From: Marisalimonas sp016777705
Lineage (GTDB): Bacteria > Pseudomonadota > Alphaproteobacteria > Puniceispirillales > Marisalimonadaceae
Direction of reading: 5' to 3'
Length of the DNA stretch: 64,000 nucleotides
Assembly (NCBI RefSeq): GCF_047717795.1
Contig: NZ_CP159808.1
Location: forward strand, 2,108,001-2,172,000
Below, one piece after another: positions 1-8,760 of the stretch; positions within the stretch are counted from its first letter, which is position 1, and each line of letters begins with the position of its first letter. The notes below the pieces were generated by a model. The model ran no database searches and was not told the DNA's origin. It was given only the letters and a program-made list of their open reading frames with translations. The translations under genes were made by a program, and so were the position numbers.

Positions 1-1
1 A

Positions 2-640
2 TCCATTCAAGAGCATGGGCTGAGTTGCAAAAATGCCTTTGCCAAAACATATATCCCTGATCTTGAAGATACTTTTAAAAGACAGCCCATACCAATTAAT
101 ATCATCAGAAAAGTACAAGAAGAATGCGTTATTATTAATGACCCAAATAGATGGTTAATAGCGCTTATATCTGATACTGGCATGAGGTTATCTGAAGCTC
201 TTGGATTAAAAGTCGATGATCTTAAACTTTATGAAGATGTCCCTTACGTTAATATTATTCCCAACTCTTCTAGACAATTAAAAACTAAATCTAGCGAAAG
301 AAAGATACCTCTTGTAGGCTTATCACTTTGGGCAGCCCAACAGATTTCTGCAAATAGAAATGATGCGTTTGCATTCCCTCATTATACAAACAAAGATTAT
401 TGTAGTTCTAATTCAGCGAGTGCTGCTTTAAACAAATGGCTTAAATCAAGAGTGCCTGAGCGTTGTGTTATCCATAGCTTTAGGCATAGTATGAGAGATC
501 GTCTTCGAGAGGTAAATTGCCCTACTGAAATGATAGATCAGATTGGTGGATGGTCGGATAATAAAGTAGGATCATCATATGGAAATGGCTATTCTTTAGC
601 AAAGACAATTAAAGTATTGAGTAAAATTGTTAAATACTAA
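2..640 (+). CDS. Tyrosine recombinase/phage integrase, 3' part (5' end outside window)
   Basis: The reading frame is open from the first bases of the window, so this is the C-terminal part of a longer protein; the first internal ATG at 182 falls inside the catalytic domain and is not the start. It should cut and rejoin DNA for integration or excision of a mobile element. The tyrosine recombinase signature is visible: TGMRLSEAL carries the first catalytic Arg, HSFRH gives the HxxR box, GGW sits at the later His/Trp position, and SSYGNGY supplies the nucleophilic Tyr near the C-terminus. It is followed by a replication primase, so the two probably belong to one element. The upstream half cannot be judged from this window. 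Confidence 0.85.
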   Translation, partial: SIQEHGLSCKNAFAKTYIPDLEDTFKRQPIPINIIRKVQEECVIINDPNRWLIALISDTGMRLSEALGLKVDDLKLYEDVPYVNIIPNSSRQLKTKSSERKIPLVGLSLWAAQQISANRNDAFAFPHYTNKDYCSSNSASAALNKWLKSRVPERCVIHSFRHSMRDRLREVNCPTEMIDQIGGWSDNKVGSSYGNGYSLAKTIKVLSKIVKY

Positions 641-805
641 CTCTATTATGAATATTAAGTGTGACAATAGTCTGACAGAAATTCTTTCTCAATGATCTAA
701 ATAAATCAACTTTTCTTAGTACATATCACCAGTAAATCAAGAATTGTAGGAATCTGATCTTTTTTCCAATCACAGCAAGGGTTTGAGGATAGAAATAGGG
801 ACTTA

Positions 806-827
806 TGTCCACCCACTGAGAAACTAC
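806..827. repeat. Direct repeat copy 1 upstream of primase
   Basis: Begins TGTCCACCCACTGAGAAAC. It is nearly identical to the copy at 888-909, 82 bp downstream, which differs at only two positions (CACT/CATT and CTAC/CAAC). Such iterated sites ahead of a replication gene can be operators or initiator-binding iterons; which applies here is inference. Confidence 0.6.
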
Positions 828-887
828 TAAACCAAAACGTCTGAAATACTGTTCTTCATTAGGTTTTCACTAACATAAAGTGTTTTG

Positions 888-909
888 TGTCCACCCATTG
901 AGAAACAAC
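888..909. repeat. Direct repeat copy 2 upstream of primase
   Basis: Begins TGTCCACCCATTGAGAAAC and pairs with the copy at 806-827. It lies about 50 bp before the terminator-like hairpin and 110 bp before the primase start codon. Confidence 0.6.
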
Positions 910-957
910 TATTTCAAACTAGTAGTTTTTCACAATCAAATAACAATCAACCATAAG

Positions 958-988
958 CACTACTTGAATTATCAAGTGGTGTTTTTTT
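958..988 (+). terminator. Intrinsic terminator-like hairpin in primase leader
   Basis: The stem CACTACTTGA (958-967) pairs with TCAAGTGGTG (972-981), with one G-T pair and a 4-nt loop, followed directly by seven T. It sits 32 bp before the primase start, so it either ends transcription arriving from the left or acts as an attenuator in the primase leader. Confidence 0.65.
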
Positions 989-1020
989 ATTTGTCCTCAA
1001 GAAGGACTAAAGGAGACTAT

Positions 1021-2448
1021 ATGACTACGACTAAATCAAAAAACGACAATCAAAACAACTATGACTATACCGATATGGAAAACATGAAACGCTTTGTTAG
1101 CCAACATAAAGACACTTTAAAATCTACAGGTTCATCTAGATCTTGGTTTATATGGGATGGAATAAGATGGAGGTATGAGGCAGATGACGTCACAGCTACA
1201 CAAAGAGGCTTTATAACTATTGAGAGCATAGATAAAGAGGCTTTAGCTAGCTTAGATAGTTTGAAAAGACAAGAGCTGCTGAAGTGGTCAAAGTCATCTC
1301 AAAGTAAACATAGAATCCTTTCAATGATTAGCATGGCATCAAAGCATAAAGACATGATTGTTTCTATGGCAAGCTTTGATCAAGATACACACGTAATTAA
1401 CTGTTTAAACGGTGTCATTGATTTAACTGATAGAAGTCTGCAAGCAAGCGGTTCTCATAGACTTATAAGCAAACTAGCAAAGGCTTCTTATAAACCACGT
1501 GCTAAAGCGCCTATTTTCAGGTCATTTGTCAATCAGATCTTTGGCAGTGACGTTGAGTTAATAAGATGGGTTCAAAGAACAATTGGATATTTCATAACTG
1601 GTTCAGTAGTAGAGCAAAAGTTATTCATTGCCTATGGAACAGGTGCCAATGGCAAGTCGACGTTGTTTGAGATCATAAAGCTTATACTCGGTGACTATAG
1701 TAAAACCGCTGACTTTGAGACATTCCTTAGTAAACAAAAGTCTGGGGTTCGTGAACTTGAGGCTGTTGGCGAACTCAAAGGTATTAGGTTTGCCCTTGCA
1801 TCAGAGACTGACAGTCATGTTAGGTTTAGCGAGGCGATCATAAAAAGACTTACCGGTGGCGATACACTCAGAGGCACAAAGTTAATGAAGTCAGCCTTTG
1901 AGTTTAAGCCTGAGTTTAAACTGTGTTTTTTAACGAACCACCTACCCTATGCCAAGGATGGATCATTCGGCTTTTGGAGACGTATTAAGGTTGTCCCTTT
2001 TAACCAGAGGTTCTCAGGTTCTAAAGTTGACTCAACTCTTTATGATCAACTCCTGCAAGAAAAAGATGGTATCTTTAAGTGGTGCGTTGATGGAGCCTAT
2101 CACTGGTATAGAGAACTCGAGAGATCAGGAGGTAAAACTGGTCTTGGTCCCTGTAAGGCAATAGATGAAGCTACTGAAGAGTACAAGTCAGAAAACGATG
2201 TCTTAAGTCACTTTATCAATTTTACAGTTGGAGTTGAAGTTGGATCACAGGTGGAAGCTCGAGACCTTTATAATGCATATACCACTTGGGCTAACGACAA
2301 CACAAGTGACGACAACACCAACCCTCTATCTGAAACTTTCTTTGGTAAACGAATGGTGGAGCGTGGTCTAAAGAAGACTAGAGTAAGTAAGGGTTATATC
2401 TATGTTGACATAAAATTAAAGAATAATGGTAGTTGTTTGAACATTTAA
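1021..2448 (+). CDS. P4/D5-type phage or plasmid primase-helicase
   Basis: This 475-residue protein matches the C-terminal half of P4-alpha/D5-like replication proteins, superfamily 3 helicases that open DNA at the origin of phages, satellites and plasmids. Visible motifs are Walker A GTGANGKST (about residues 205-213), an acidic Walker B-like FALASETD, the sensor stretch LTNHLP and the arginine finger in FWRRIKVVPF. The N-terminal ~130 residues show no recognisable archaeo-eukaryotic primase motif, so it may be helicase only. The start at 1021 is chosen because AAAGGAGAC lies just upstream. With the recombinase to its left it marks the region as a mobile element capable of its own replication. 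No repressor or capsid genes are visible nearby. Confidence 0.85.
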   Translation: MTTTKSKNDNQNNYDYTDMENMKRFVSQHKDTLKSTGSSRSWFIWDGIRWRYEADDVTATQRGFITIESIDKEALASLDSLKRQELLKWSKSSQSKHRILSMISMASKHKDMIVSMASFDQDTHVINCLNGVIDLTDRSLQASGSHRLISKLAKASYKPRAKAPIFRSFVNQIFGSDVELIRWVQRTIGYFITGSVVEQKLFIAYGTGANGKSTLFEIIKLILGDYSKTADFETFLSKQKSGVRELEAVGELKGIRFALASETDSHVRFSEAIIKRLTGGDTLRGTKLMKSAFEFKPEFKLCFLTNHLPYAKDGSFGFWRRIKVVPFNQRFSGSKVDSTLYDQLLQEKDGIFKWCVDGAYHWYRELERSGGKTGLGPCKAIDEATEEYKSENDVLSHFINFTVGVEVGSQVEARDLYNAYTTWANDNTSDDNTNPLSETFFGKRMVERGLKKTRVSKGYIYVDIKLKNNGSCLNI

Positions 2449-2473
2449 TCTTTAGACACAATTGCATGTAGAC

Positions 2474-2552
2474 TATGTAGGGTTATACCTTAGGTTGTAC
2501 TATAGAAATAATTATAGAGAACCTAAGGGTAAACCCTACATACCCTACATAG
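2474..2552. repeat. Long imperfect palindrome after primase
   Basis: Two nested inverted pairs are visible: GTAGGGTTATACCTTAGGTT (2477-2496) against AACCTAAGGGTAAACCCTAC (2520-2539), and the outer CTATGTAGGGT (2474-2484) against ACCCTACATAG (2542-2552). The right side also repeats CCCTACATA in tandem. It could be a strong terminator, an origin structure for the adjacent primase, or a resolution site. It lies in the 256-bp gap between primase and methyltransferase, where I see no gene. Confidence 0.6.
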
Positions 2553-2704
2553 AGTAATTAAGTAGCTTTAGATTGAACAACCACCACGTTTATTATGTCG
2601 TTAAAACGTTAGTTTAACAGGTTAACTTATTCTGTTTCTTTTTAACAAAAGTATATCTAAGATATTTACTATGTTAAATTTAGCCAACTTAATGGTACTT
2701 TGAA

Positions 2705-5473
2705 ATGAATGCAGTAGAAATAGAACAAGCTATATCTGAACTTGCAGAAGAAACATATGATTCTGAAGAATTCCCCTTTCAGTTTCTTGTTGCTTTTGGG
2801 AACAAAGAACCAACTATTAAAAAACTGAGAAAAGGAGATAGTAATAAGTCCGACATACCTAATGGTATTTTACAGAGAAACAATATTCATATTGCGACCT
2901 GTCTGGCTGGAGAAGTTGCAAAAACACTTAATGCATTAAAATCCAGCCCTGCAAATGCTAAAGGAAAGGTTAAGTTTATCTTAGCTACCGACGGTGATGA
3001 GTTGCAGGCAGAAGATCTGACTTCAGGTGAAACAATTGCATGTGACTATACTCAATTTCCAAATCATTTTGGTTTCTTCTTACCCTTAGCTGGTATTAGC
3101 ACTGTTAAGCAAATCCGTGACAACCCCATTGATATTCAGGCCACTAGCCGACTCAACCGCCTTTATGTCGAACTCCTTCGCACAAATGAAGTATGGGCAA
3201 CAACTGAACGTCGCCATGATATGAACCAGTTTATGGGCCGATTAATCTTTTGTTACTTTGCAGAGGACACTAACATATTTAATGGCGATAACCTGTTCAC
3301 TAAAACTGTTGAACAGATGAGTGACAGCAAGACTGACAATACTGATTATGTTTTAAAAGAGCTTTTCCGGGCAATGGATACTACCTTCGACGACCGTGCC
3401 TCATCAAATATTCCACGCTGGGCAGATGCCATGCCATACGTTAATGGAGGCTTGTTTGCTGGCACAAGAGATGTTCCTAAATTTTCGAGAGCTGCAAGAT
3501 CTTATTTACTTCATGCCGGCAACCTTAACTGGAAAGAAATTAACCCTGATATATTTGGATCGATGATCCAGGCAGTTGCGGATGATGAAGAACGCAGTGC
3601 CCTTGGCATGCATTATACATCAGTTCCTAATATTCTAAAGGTACTAAACCCATTATTCCTTGACGATTTGAGAAAACAATTAGATGAGGCTAATGATAAC
3701 AGCCGCAAACTTTTAAACCTTAAAAAAAGAATTACTAGAATACGAGTTTTTGACCCTGCTTGTGGATCGGGAAACTTTCTAGTGATTGCCTATAAAGAGA
3801 TGCGAGCAATTGAATTTCAAGTAAACCAACTCCGTGGTGAGACACATCTAAAATCTGAAATACCACTAAATAACTTTCGCGGAATTGAACTACGTGAATT
3901 CCCAGCTGAAATTGCCAGGCTTGCGCTTATAATTGCAGAATTCCAATGTGACGTTCTTTATCGCGGACAAAAGGATGCATTGAAAGACTTTTTGCCACTG
4001 GATACTAAGAACTGGATTGTTTGCGGTAACGCTTTGCGACTTGACTGGGTTTCAATCTGCCCACCAACAGGAACAAGAGTTAAACATGCTGCTGAGGATT
4101 TGTTCCACACCCCTTTGGAACAGAATGAAATTGATTTTGAAAATGAGGGTGGAGAAACTTTTATATGCGGCAATCCACCTTATGCCGGTCTAAGTTCACA
4201 ACATCAAGAACAAAAAGCTGATCTAAAGTCACTTTTTAATGAAAAAACAAAATATTGGAAATCCTTTGATTATGTAATGGGATGGTTTTGGAAAGCATAT
4301 GATTACATGCAGCTGCAGCCTTCTGCAGCAGCGTTCGTATCTACAAACTCAATATGTCAGGGTCAGCTCGTGCATATGTTTTGGCCCCTTATATTAAAAA
4401 AACATACACAAATATCTTTTGCACATTTGTCTTTTAGGTGGAGCAATCTTGCATCTAGCAATGCTGTTGTCACAGTAGTTATCATTGGTTTTTCAAATAT
4501 TTCTTCAAACTCAAAAAGGCTATTTGAAATTATGCCGGATGGTCATACCACAGAAACTGAGGTGCCCAACATCAATGCTTATCTTGTTAAATCTAATAAT
4601 GTTTACGTAAATGCAATTAATGAATCTCCTCATGACCGACCTGTAATGTATTGGGGAAACAAACCAACTGACAATGGTGAACTAATAATGTCTGCTGATG
4701 AAGCACGAAAAATGATTTTGCATGATGCAAATGTAAAAAAGTTTTTAAAGCCTTATTATGGCTCTGTGGAGTTTATTAAGTCTTTACCTAGAGTTTGCAT
4801 TTGGGTATCTGATGACGAAAAAGTACCTGCTTCATCCATTCCATCTCTTCAAGATCGCTTTAAAGCCGTGAAAGATTTTAGAAAGGCCAGTACTGCAAAA
4901 GAAACACAACGTGCTCACATATTCGGACATCGTTTTCGCCAAATACAAGGAAGACCAGGTCAAAAATCAATAATTATTCCAATACATTCTAGCGAAACAC
5001 GCCCCTATTTACCTGTGGGTTTGTTAAGTAGAGGTTGTATCATTTCTAATGCTGCATTCGCTATCTATGAAGCACCGCTCTGGAACATGGCATTAATCGC
5101 ATCCCGCATTCACCTTGTCTGGATTGCTAATGTGTGCGGTAAAATAAAATCAGACTTTCGATACTCAAACACTCTTGGTTGGAATACATTTCCTATTCCA
5201 AAATTGACGGAAAAGAACAAAACAGATCTAATTCATTGCGCGGAGGAGATATTGCTAGCACGCGAGGCTAATTTCCCAGCAACTGTTGCAGAACTCTATA
5301 ATCACGACAATATGCCTGAAAACCTGCGTGCCGCACATAATCTTAATGATGAGACACTCGAGCGCATTTATATTGGTCGACGATTTAAAAATGATACCGA
5401 AAGACTAGAAAAATTATTTCAACTTTATACAAAGATGACTTCAATCCCGACTTTAAATGAAAGGGTATCATAA
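2705..5473 (+). CDS. DNA adenine methyltransferase, MmeI/YeeA-like
   Basis: This 922-residue protein resembles the class I N6-adenine DNA methyltransferases of the MmeI/YeeA type. The SAM-binding motif FDPACGSGNF lies near residues 350-359 and the catalytic NPPY box in CGNPPYAG near 488-495. An N-terminal alpha-rich region precedes the catalytic domain, and a long C-terminal part (from about 550) has the size of a target-recognition domain plus C-terminal helices. MmeI itself has an N-terminal nuclease with an ExK-type motif; I do not see that motif here, so cleavage is probably done by a partner. The stop overlaps the helicase start (TAATG), and a GIY-YIG nuclease follows, giving a three-gene operon. 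The likely role is self-marking in a restriction-like defence. Codon use is less A/T-biased than the chromosomal genes, which fits horizontal acquisition. Confidence 0.85.
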   Translation: MNAVEIEQAISELAEETYDSEEFPFQFLVAFGNKEPTIKKLRKGDSNKSDIPNGILQRNNIHIATCLAGEVAKTLNALKSSPANAKGKVKFILATDGDELQAEDLTSGETIACDYTQFPNHFGFFLPLAGISTVKQIRDNPIDIQATSRLNRLYVELLRTNEVWATTERRHDMNQFMGRLIFCYFAEDTNIFNGDNLFTKTVEQMSDSKTDNTDYVLKELFRAMDTTFDDRASSNIPRWADAMPYVNGGLFAGTRDVPKFSRAARSYLLHAGNLNWKEINPDIFGSMIQAVADDEERSALGMHYTSVPNILKVLNPLFLDDLRKQLDEANDNSRKLLNLKKRITRIRVFDPACGSGNFLVIAYKEMRAIEFQVNQLRGETHLKSEIPLNNFRGIELREFPAEIARLALIIAEFQCDVLYRGQKDALKDFLPLDTKNWIVCGNALRLDWVSICPPTGTRVKHAAEDLFHTPLEQNEIDFENEGGETFICGNPPYAGLSSQHQEQKADLKSLFNEKTKYWKSFDYVMGWFWKAYDYMQLQPSAAAFVSTNSICQGQLVHMFWPLILKKHTQISFAHLSFRWSNLASSNAVVTVVIIGFSNISSNSKRLFEIMPDGHTTETEVPNINAYLVKSNNVYVNAINESPHDRPVMYWGNKPTDNGELIMSADEARKMILHDANVKKFLKPYYGSVEFIKSLPRVCIWVSDDEKVPASSIPSLQDRFKAVKDFRKASTAKETQRAHIFGHRFRQIQGRPGQKSIIIPIHSSETRPYLPVGLLSRGCIISNAAFAIYEAPLWNMALIASRIHLVWIANVCGKIKSDFRYSNTLGWNTFPIPKLTEKNKTDLIHCAEEILLAREANFPATVAELYNHDNMPENLRAAHNLNDETLERIYIGRRFKNDTERLEKLFQLYTKMTSIPTLNERVS

Positions 5474-7536
5474 TGGATGGCAACGTCTCAATTCCGACAG
5501 TTTCAATGAATTATGAAGCAAATGGATCATCTAAACAATCTAATGAACTCGGCATGCGTGTTATGCAAGAACGTGCATATGAAAAACGTGGTGAACCATA
5601 TTTATTAATCAAGTCACCACCAGCATCAGGAAAAAGCCGGGCATTAATGTTTATTGCCTTAGATAAAATCACTAACCAAGGAATGAAGCAGGCCATTATA
5701 GTCGTCCCTGAAAAATCTATAGGTGCCAGCTTTAATGACGAACCTTTAAGTAAGTTTGGTTTTTGGGCGGATTGGGTTGTACCTCCAAAATGGAACCTAT
5801 GCAACTCACCAGGTGAAGATGGAGGCAAGGTTAAATCTGTCGAGACATTTCTTAATAGTGACGATAAAATCCTAGTCTGCACACATGCAACCTTTCGATT
5901 TGCAGTAGATAAATTCGGAGTGTCCGCTTTTGATGACCGTCTAATTGCAGTGGATGAATTTCACCATGTAAGCGCCAACCCAGATAACAAACTAGGTGTT
6001 CACGTAAATGAGTTTATGACACGAGATAAGGTGAACCTGGTAGCTATGACAGGATCGTATTTCCGTGGTGACGCAGAAGCTGTTTTGCATCCAGATGACG
6101 AAGCTAAATTTGAAACAGTTACATACACCTATTACGAGCAACTGAATGGCTACGAATACTTAAAGCATCTAGATATTGGGTATTATTTTTACTCAGGGAA
6201 CTATGTTGATGATCTTTTGAAAGTTCTAAACTCAAAGGAAAAAACCATCATTCACATCCCAAATGTAAATGCAAAAGACAGTACAAAAGACAAATATAAA
6301 GAAGTCGACCACATCCTTAATGAACTTGGAGAGTGGCAAGAAGCTGATCCAAAGACTGGGTTCCATTTAATCAAGACAGAAGACAACAGAGTGATTAAAG
6401 TTGCAGATCTAGTTGATGACGATAAGGTAAAACGTGACAAAGTCTCCGAAGCACTGAGAGATCCTGCATGTAACGACAACAAAGATCACGTAGATATCAT
6501 TATTGCCCTTGGCATGGCCAAAGAGGGTTTTGACTGGATTTGGTGTGAGCATGCACTTACAATAGGATATAGAGCAAGTTTAACAGAAGTGGTTCAAATT
6601 ATTGGTCGGTCAACTCGTGATGCAAAAGGTAAAACTGACGCTAAATTTACAAACCTAATATCAGAGCCTGATGCTTCTCAAGGTGCTGTCACAGATGCTG
6701 TTAATGATACGTTAAAAGCCATTGCGGCAAGCCTGTTAATGGAGCAAGTATTGGCTCCAAAATTTGATTTCAGACCCAAGAATAAAGATAACACCCCAAC
6801 AGAAGGATTTGATTATGGTGAAGGTGGTTTTGACCCTAATGCAAACAACATCGGGTTTAACGAAGGAACTGGGCAAATACAGCTTGAAATTGATGGTTTA
6901 GCTGAGCCAAAAAGTGCTGAGGCATTAAGAATAATTGATCAAGATATCAACGAAGTCATAGCAGCATATGTTCAAGATCCAAGGACAGTTGAACAAGGCA
7001 TGTTTAACGAGAACCTACCACCAGAAGAACTTACACAGGTCAAAATGGGTAGGATTGTTAAAGAAAAATACCCTGACCTTGATGATAACGATCAAGAAGC
7101 GGTTCGCCAACGCGCGATTGCAGCCGTAAATGTAATTCAAAAAGCTAAAAAAGCAATCAATGATGAAACACAAAATACAGACGATCAAACTGAGATAAGG
7201 GCAAATACGGCTCTTATTGACGGTGTTAGAAAATTTGCGATGGACGTACGTGACTTAGATATCGATCTCATTGATAGGATCAATCCGTTCAGTGAAGCAT
7301 ATGCAATTATGGCTAAAACAATGAACGAAGACAGTCTAAAAAGATTTGCAGAAGTGATTGCTGGCAAAAAGATTAACATGACTGAGGATGAAGCCAGAGA
7401 CCTTGCTTCGCGCGCATTCAAATTTAAAGAAGAGCGTAGCCGACTACCTGAGATAACATCCGCAGATCCATGGGAAAAAAGAATGGCTGAGGGTATCGAA
7501 TACCTTCGCCTAAAGGTTGCCAAGGAAAAACAATGA
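5473..7536 (+). CDS. Superfamily 2 DEAD/DEAH-type helicase, restriction-system partner
   Basis: This 687-residue ATPase probably translocates on or unwinds DNA for the neighbouring methyltransferase and nuclease. Motif I is SPPASGKS (residues 48-55), motif II is the DExH box VDEFHH (about 160-165), motif III is AMTGS, and motif VI is QIIGRSTRD (about 375-383), so both RecA-like lobes are present. Residues after about 450 form a C-terminal region rich in acidic and helical sequence that I do not recognise; it may contact the partners. It starts in a TAATG overlap with the methyltransferase stop and ends in an ATGA overlap with the nuclease gene, so the three proteins are probably made together. 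Type I, type III and DISARM systems also pair methylases with SF2 helicases, but the size and order differ here. Confidence 0.85.
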   Translation: MDGNVSIPTVSMNYEANGSSKQSNELGMRVMQERAYEKRGEPYLLIKSPPASGKSRALMFIALDKITNQGMKQAIIVVPEKSIGASFNDEPLSKFGFWADWVVPPKWNLCNSPGEDGGKVKSVETFLNSDDKILVCTHATFRFAVDKFGVSAFDDRLIAVDEFHHVSANPDNKLGVHVNEFMTRDKVNLVAMTGSYFRGDAEAVLHPDDEAKFETVTYTYYEQLNGYEYLKHLDIGYYFYSGNYVDDLLKVLNSKEKTIIHIPNVNAKDSTKDKYKEVDHILNELGEWQEADPKTGFHLIKTEDNRVIKVADLVDDDKVKRDKVSEALRDPACNDNKDHVDIIIALGMAKEGFDWIWCEHALTIGYRASLTEVVQIIGRSTRDAKGKTDAKFTNLISEPDASQGAVTDAVNDTLKAIAASLLMEQVLAPKFDFRPKNKDNTPTEGFDYGEGGFDPNANNIGFNEGTGQIQLEIDGLAEPKSAEALRIIDQDINEVIAAYVQDPRTVEQGMFNENLPPEELTQVKMGRIVKEKYPDLDDNDQEAVRQRAIAAVNVIQKAKKAINDETQNTDDQTEIRANTALIDGVRKFAMDVRDLDIDLIDRINPFSEAYAIMAKTMNEDSLKRFAEVIAGKKINMTEDEARDLASRAFKFKEERSRLPEITSADPWEKRMAEGIEYLRLKVAKEKQ

Positions 7537-8729
7537 GCGATTCAACTAACAAAGAGTTATTAGATGCGTTAGGTGTCGAAGTAACGGCTGAGACAAAATC
7601 TTCACTAACGCCGCGACAAGAGCGTATCATTGCAGGATTTGAAGACATACAAAGATTTGTTGAAGAACACGGGCGCATACCATCTCATGGAGAAGACAAG
7701 GATATATTCGAGCGTATTTATGCCATGCGCCTTGATCAAATAAGGAAACAAAATGAATGTACAGAGCTACTAAAGGAGCTGGATCATCAGAAGCTTTTAG
7801 ACGCAAGTAATGAACCTGAAAGGCTAGACGAAAACCTTGATAATGAGGATATCTTGGCAGCACTGGGTGTCGAAGTTGATAATAATGACGAGAACGACAT
7901 AACTAATCTACAAAATGTAAAAGCAAGGGCGGAGATTAAAGCAGCTGAAGAAGTCGGCAAACATAAAACCTGTGAAGACTTTGAAATATTCAAACCCTTA
8001 TTTACTAATGTTCAACAAGAACTTAAATCTAGCATTAGAGCAACACGGCCATATAAAGATGACGCAACTGTCGGCGAAGGATACTTCTTTATTCTTTCTG
8101 GACAATTAATCTATATTGCTGAATTAGGAGAAACATTTATATCTCATGGTAGACATAAGGATGCAAGACTTCGTGTAATTTACGATAACGGCACTGAAAG
8201 CGATATCCTTATGCGATCTCTTCAAAGAGCTTTAAACAAAGACGAAACAAGCCGACGTGTAACTGATGCGATAGCTGGACCATTATTTACAGGCGAGCCT
8301 GGCAATGCAGCCGATGCAAGCGGCACGATTTATATATGTCGAAGTAAATCAAATGAGGCATACATTTCTGAAAACAGGGAAATTGTTCATAAAATTGGTG
8401 TTACTAGCACGTCAATTGAAAAAAGAATTGCAGGTACTGACAAAGACCCCACCTTCCTTATGGCTGGTGTAACATTAGTTGCAACATATGACTTATTTAG
8501 TATTAACAGAAATAAGTTAGAAAAACTCATTCATCGTTTCTTTTCACCTGCTAGACTAAAAATTGAAATCAAAGACCGTTTTGGCAAGGCGGTTATTCCG
8601 CAGGAATGGTTTATTGTACCCATTGAATGTATAGAAGAGGCCGTTGAAAGAATAAAAGACGGTTCAATTGTTGATTACAGATATGATACAAAATCAGCAA
8701 GATTAATAAAAATTTCGGATAAGAGTTAG
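7533..8729 (+). CDS. GIY-YIG (T5orf172/MUG113-like) nuclease-domain protein
   Basis: This 398-residue protein is the likely cleavage subunit of the upstream methyltransferase-helicase pair. The C-terminal part, from about residue 263, has the degenerate GIY-YIG signature of the T5orf172/MUG113 group: GTIYICRS, then HKIGVTSTSIEKRI with the conserved Arg, and NKLEKLIHRFF with the candidate catalytic Glu. The N-terminal part contains FVEEHGRIPS, similar to helicase-associated domains. A short sequence occurs twice: ELLDALGVEV (residues 8-17) and EDILAALGVEV (105-115), perhaps two docking helices. The start codon overlaps the helicase stop as ATGA. Nuclease activity is inferred from motifs; the domain can also be purely DNA-binding. 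Confidence 0.75.
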   Translation: MSDSTNKELLDALGVEVTAETKSSLTPRQERIIAGFEDIQRFVEEHGRIPSHGEDKDIFERIYAMRLDQIRKQNECTELLKELDHQKLLDASNEPERLDENLDNEDILAALGVEVDNNDENDITNLQNVKARAEIKAAEEVGKHKTCEDFEIFKPLFTNVQQELKSSIRATRPYKDDATVGEGYFFILSGQLIYIAELGETFISHGRHKDARLRVIYDNGTESDILMRSLQRALNKDETSRRVTDAIAGPLFTGEPGNAADASGTIYICRSKSNEAYISENREIVHKIGVTSTSIEKRIAGTDKDPTFLMAGVTLVATYDLFSINRNKLEKLIHRFFSPARLKIEIKDRFGKAVIPQEWFIVPIECIEEAVERIKDGSIVDYRYDTKSARLIKISDKS

Positions 8730-8760
8730 ATCAAGGTTAAAGTTATAACATCGACACCTT

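Larger units (their letters stand above)
641..1020. other. 380-bp non-coding leader between integrase and primase
   Basis: No convincing gene is present. An in-frame upstream extension of the primase from 880 has no ribosome binding site and is not accepted. The stretch holds two near-identical direct repeats (806-827 and 888-909) and an intrinsic-terminator-like hairpin (958-988) just before the primase. That arrangement suggests control of primase expression. Confidence 0.6.

Noticed and set aside
880..1020. Longer primase start at 880
   Set aside because: It would run through a direct repeat and the terminator hairpin, with no ribosome binding site; 1021 has AAAGGAGAC.
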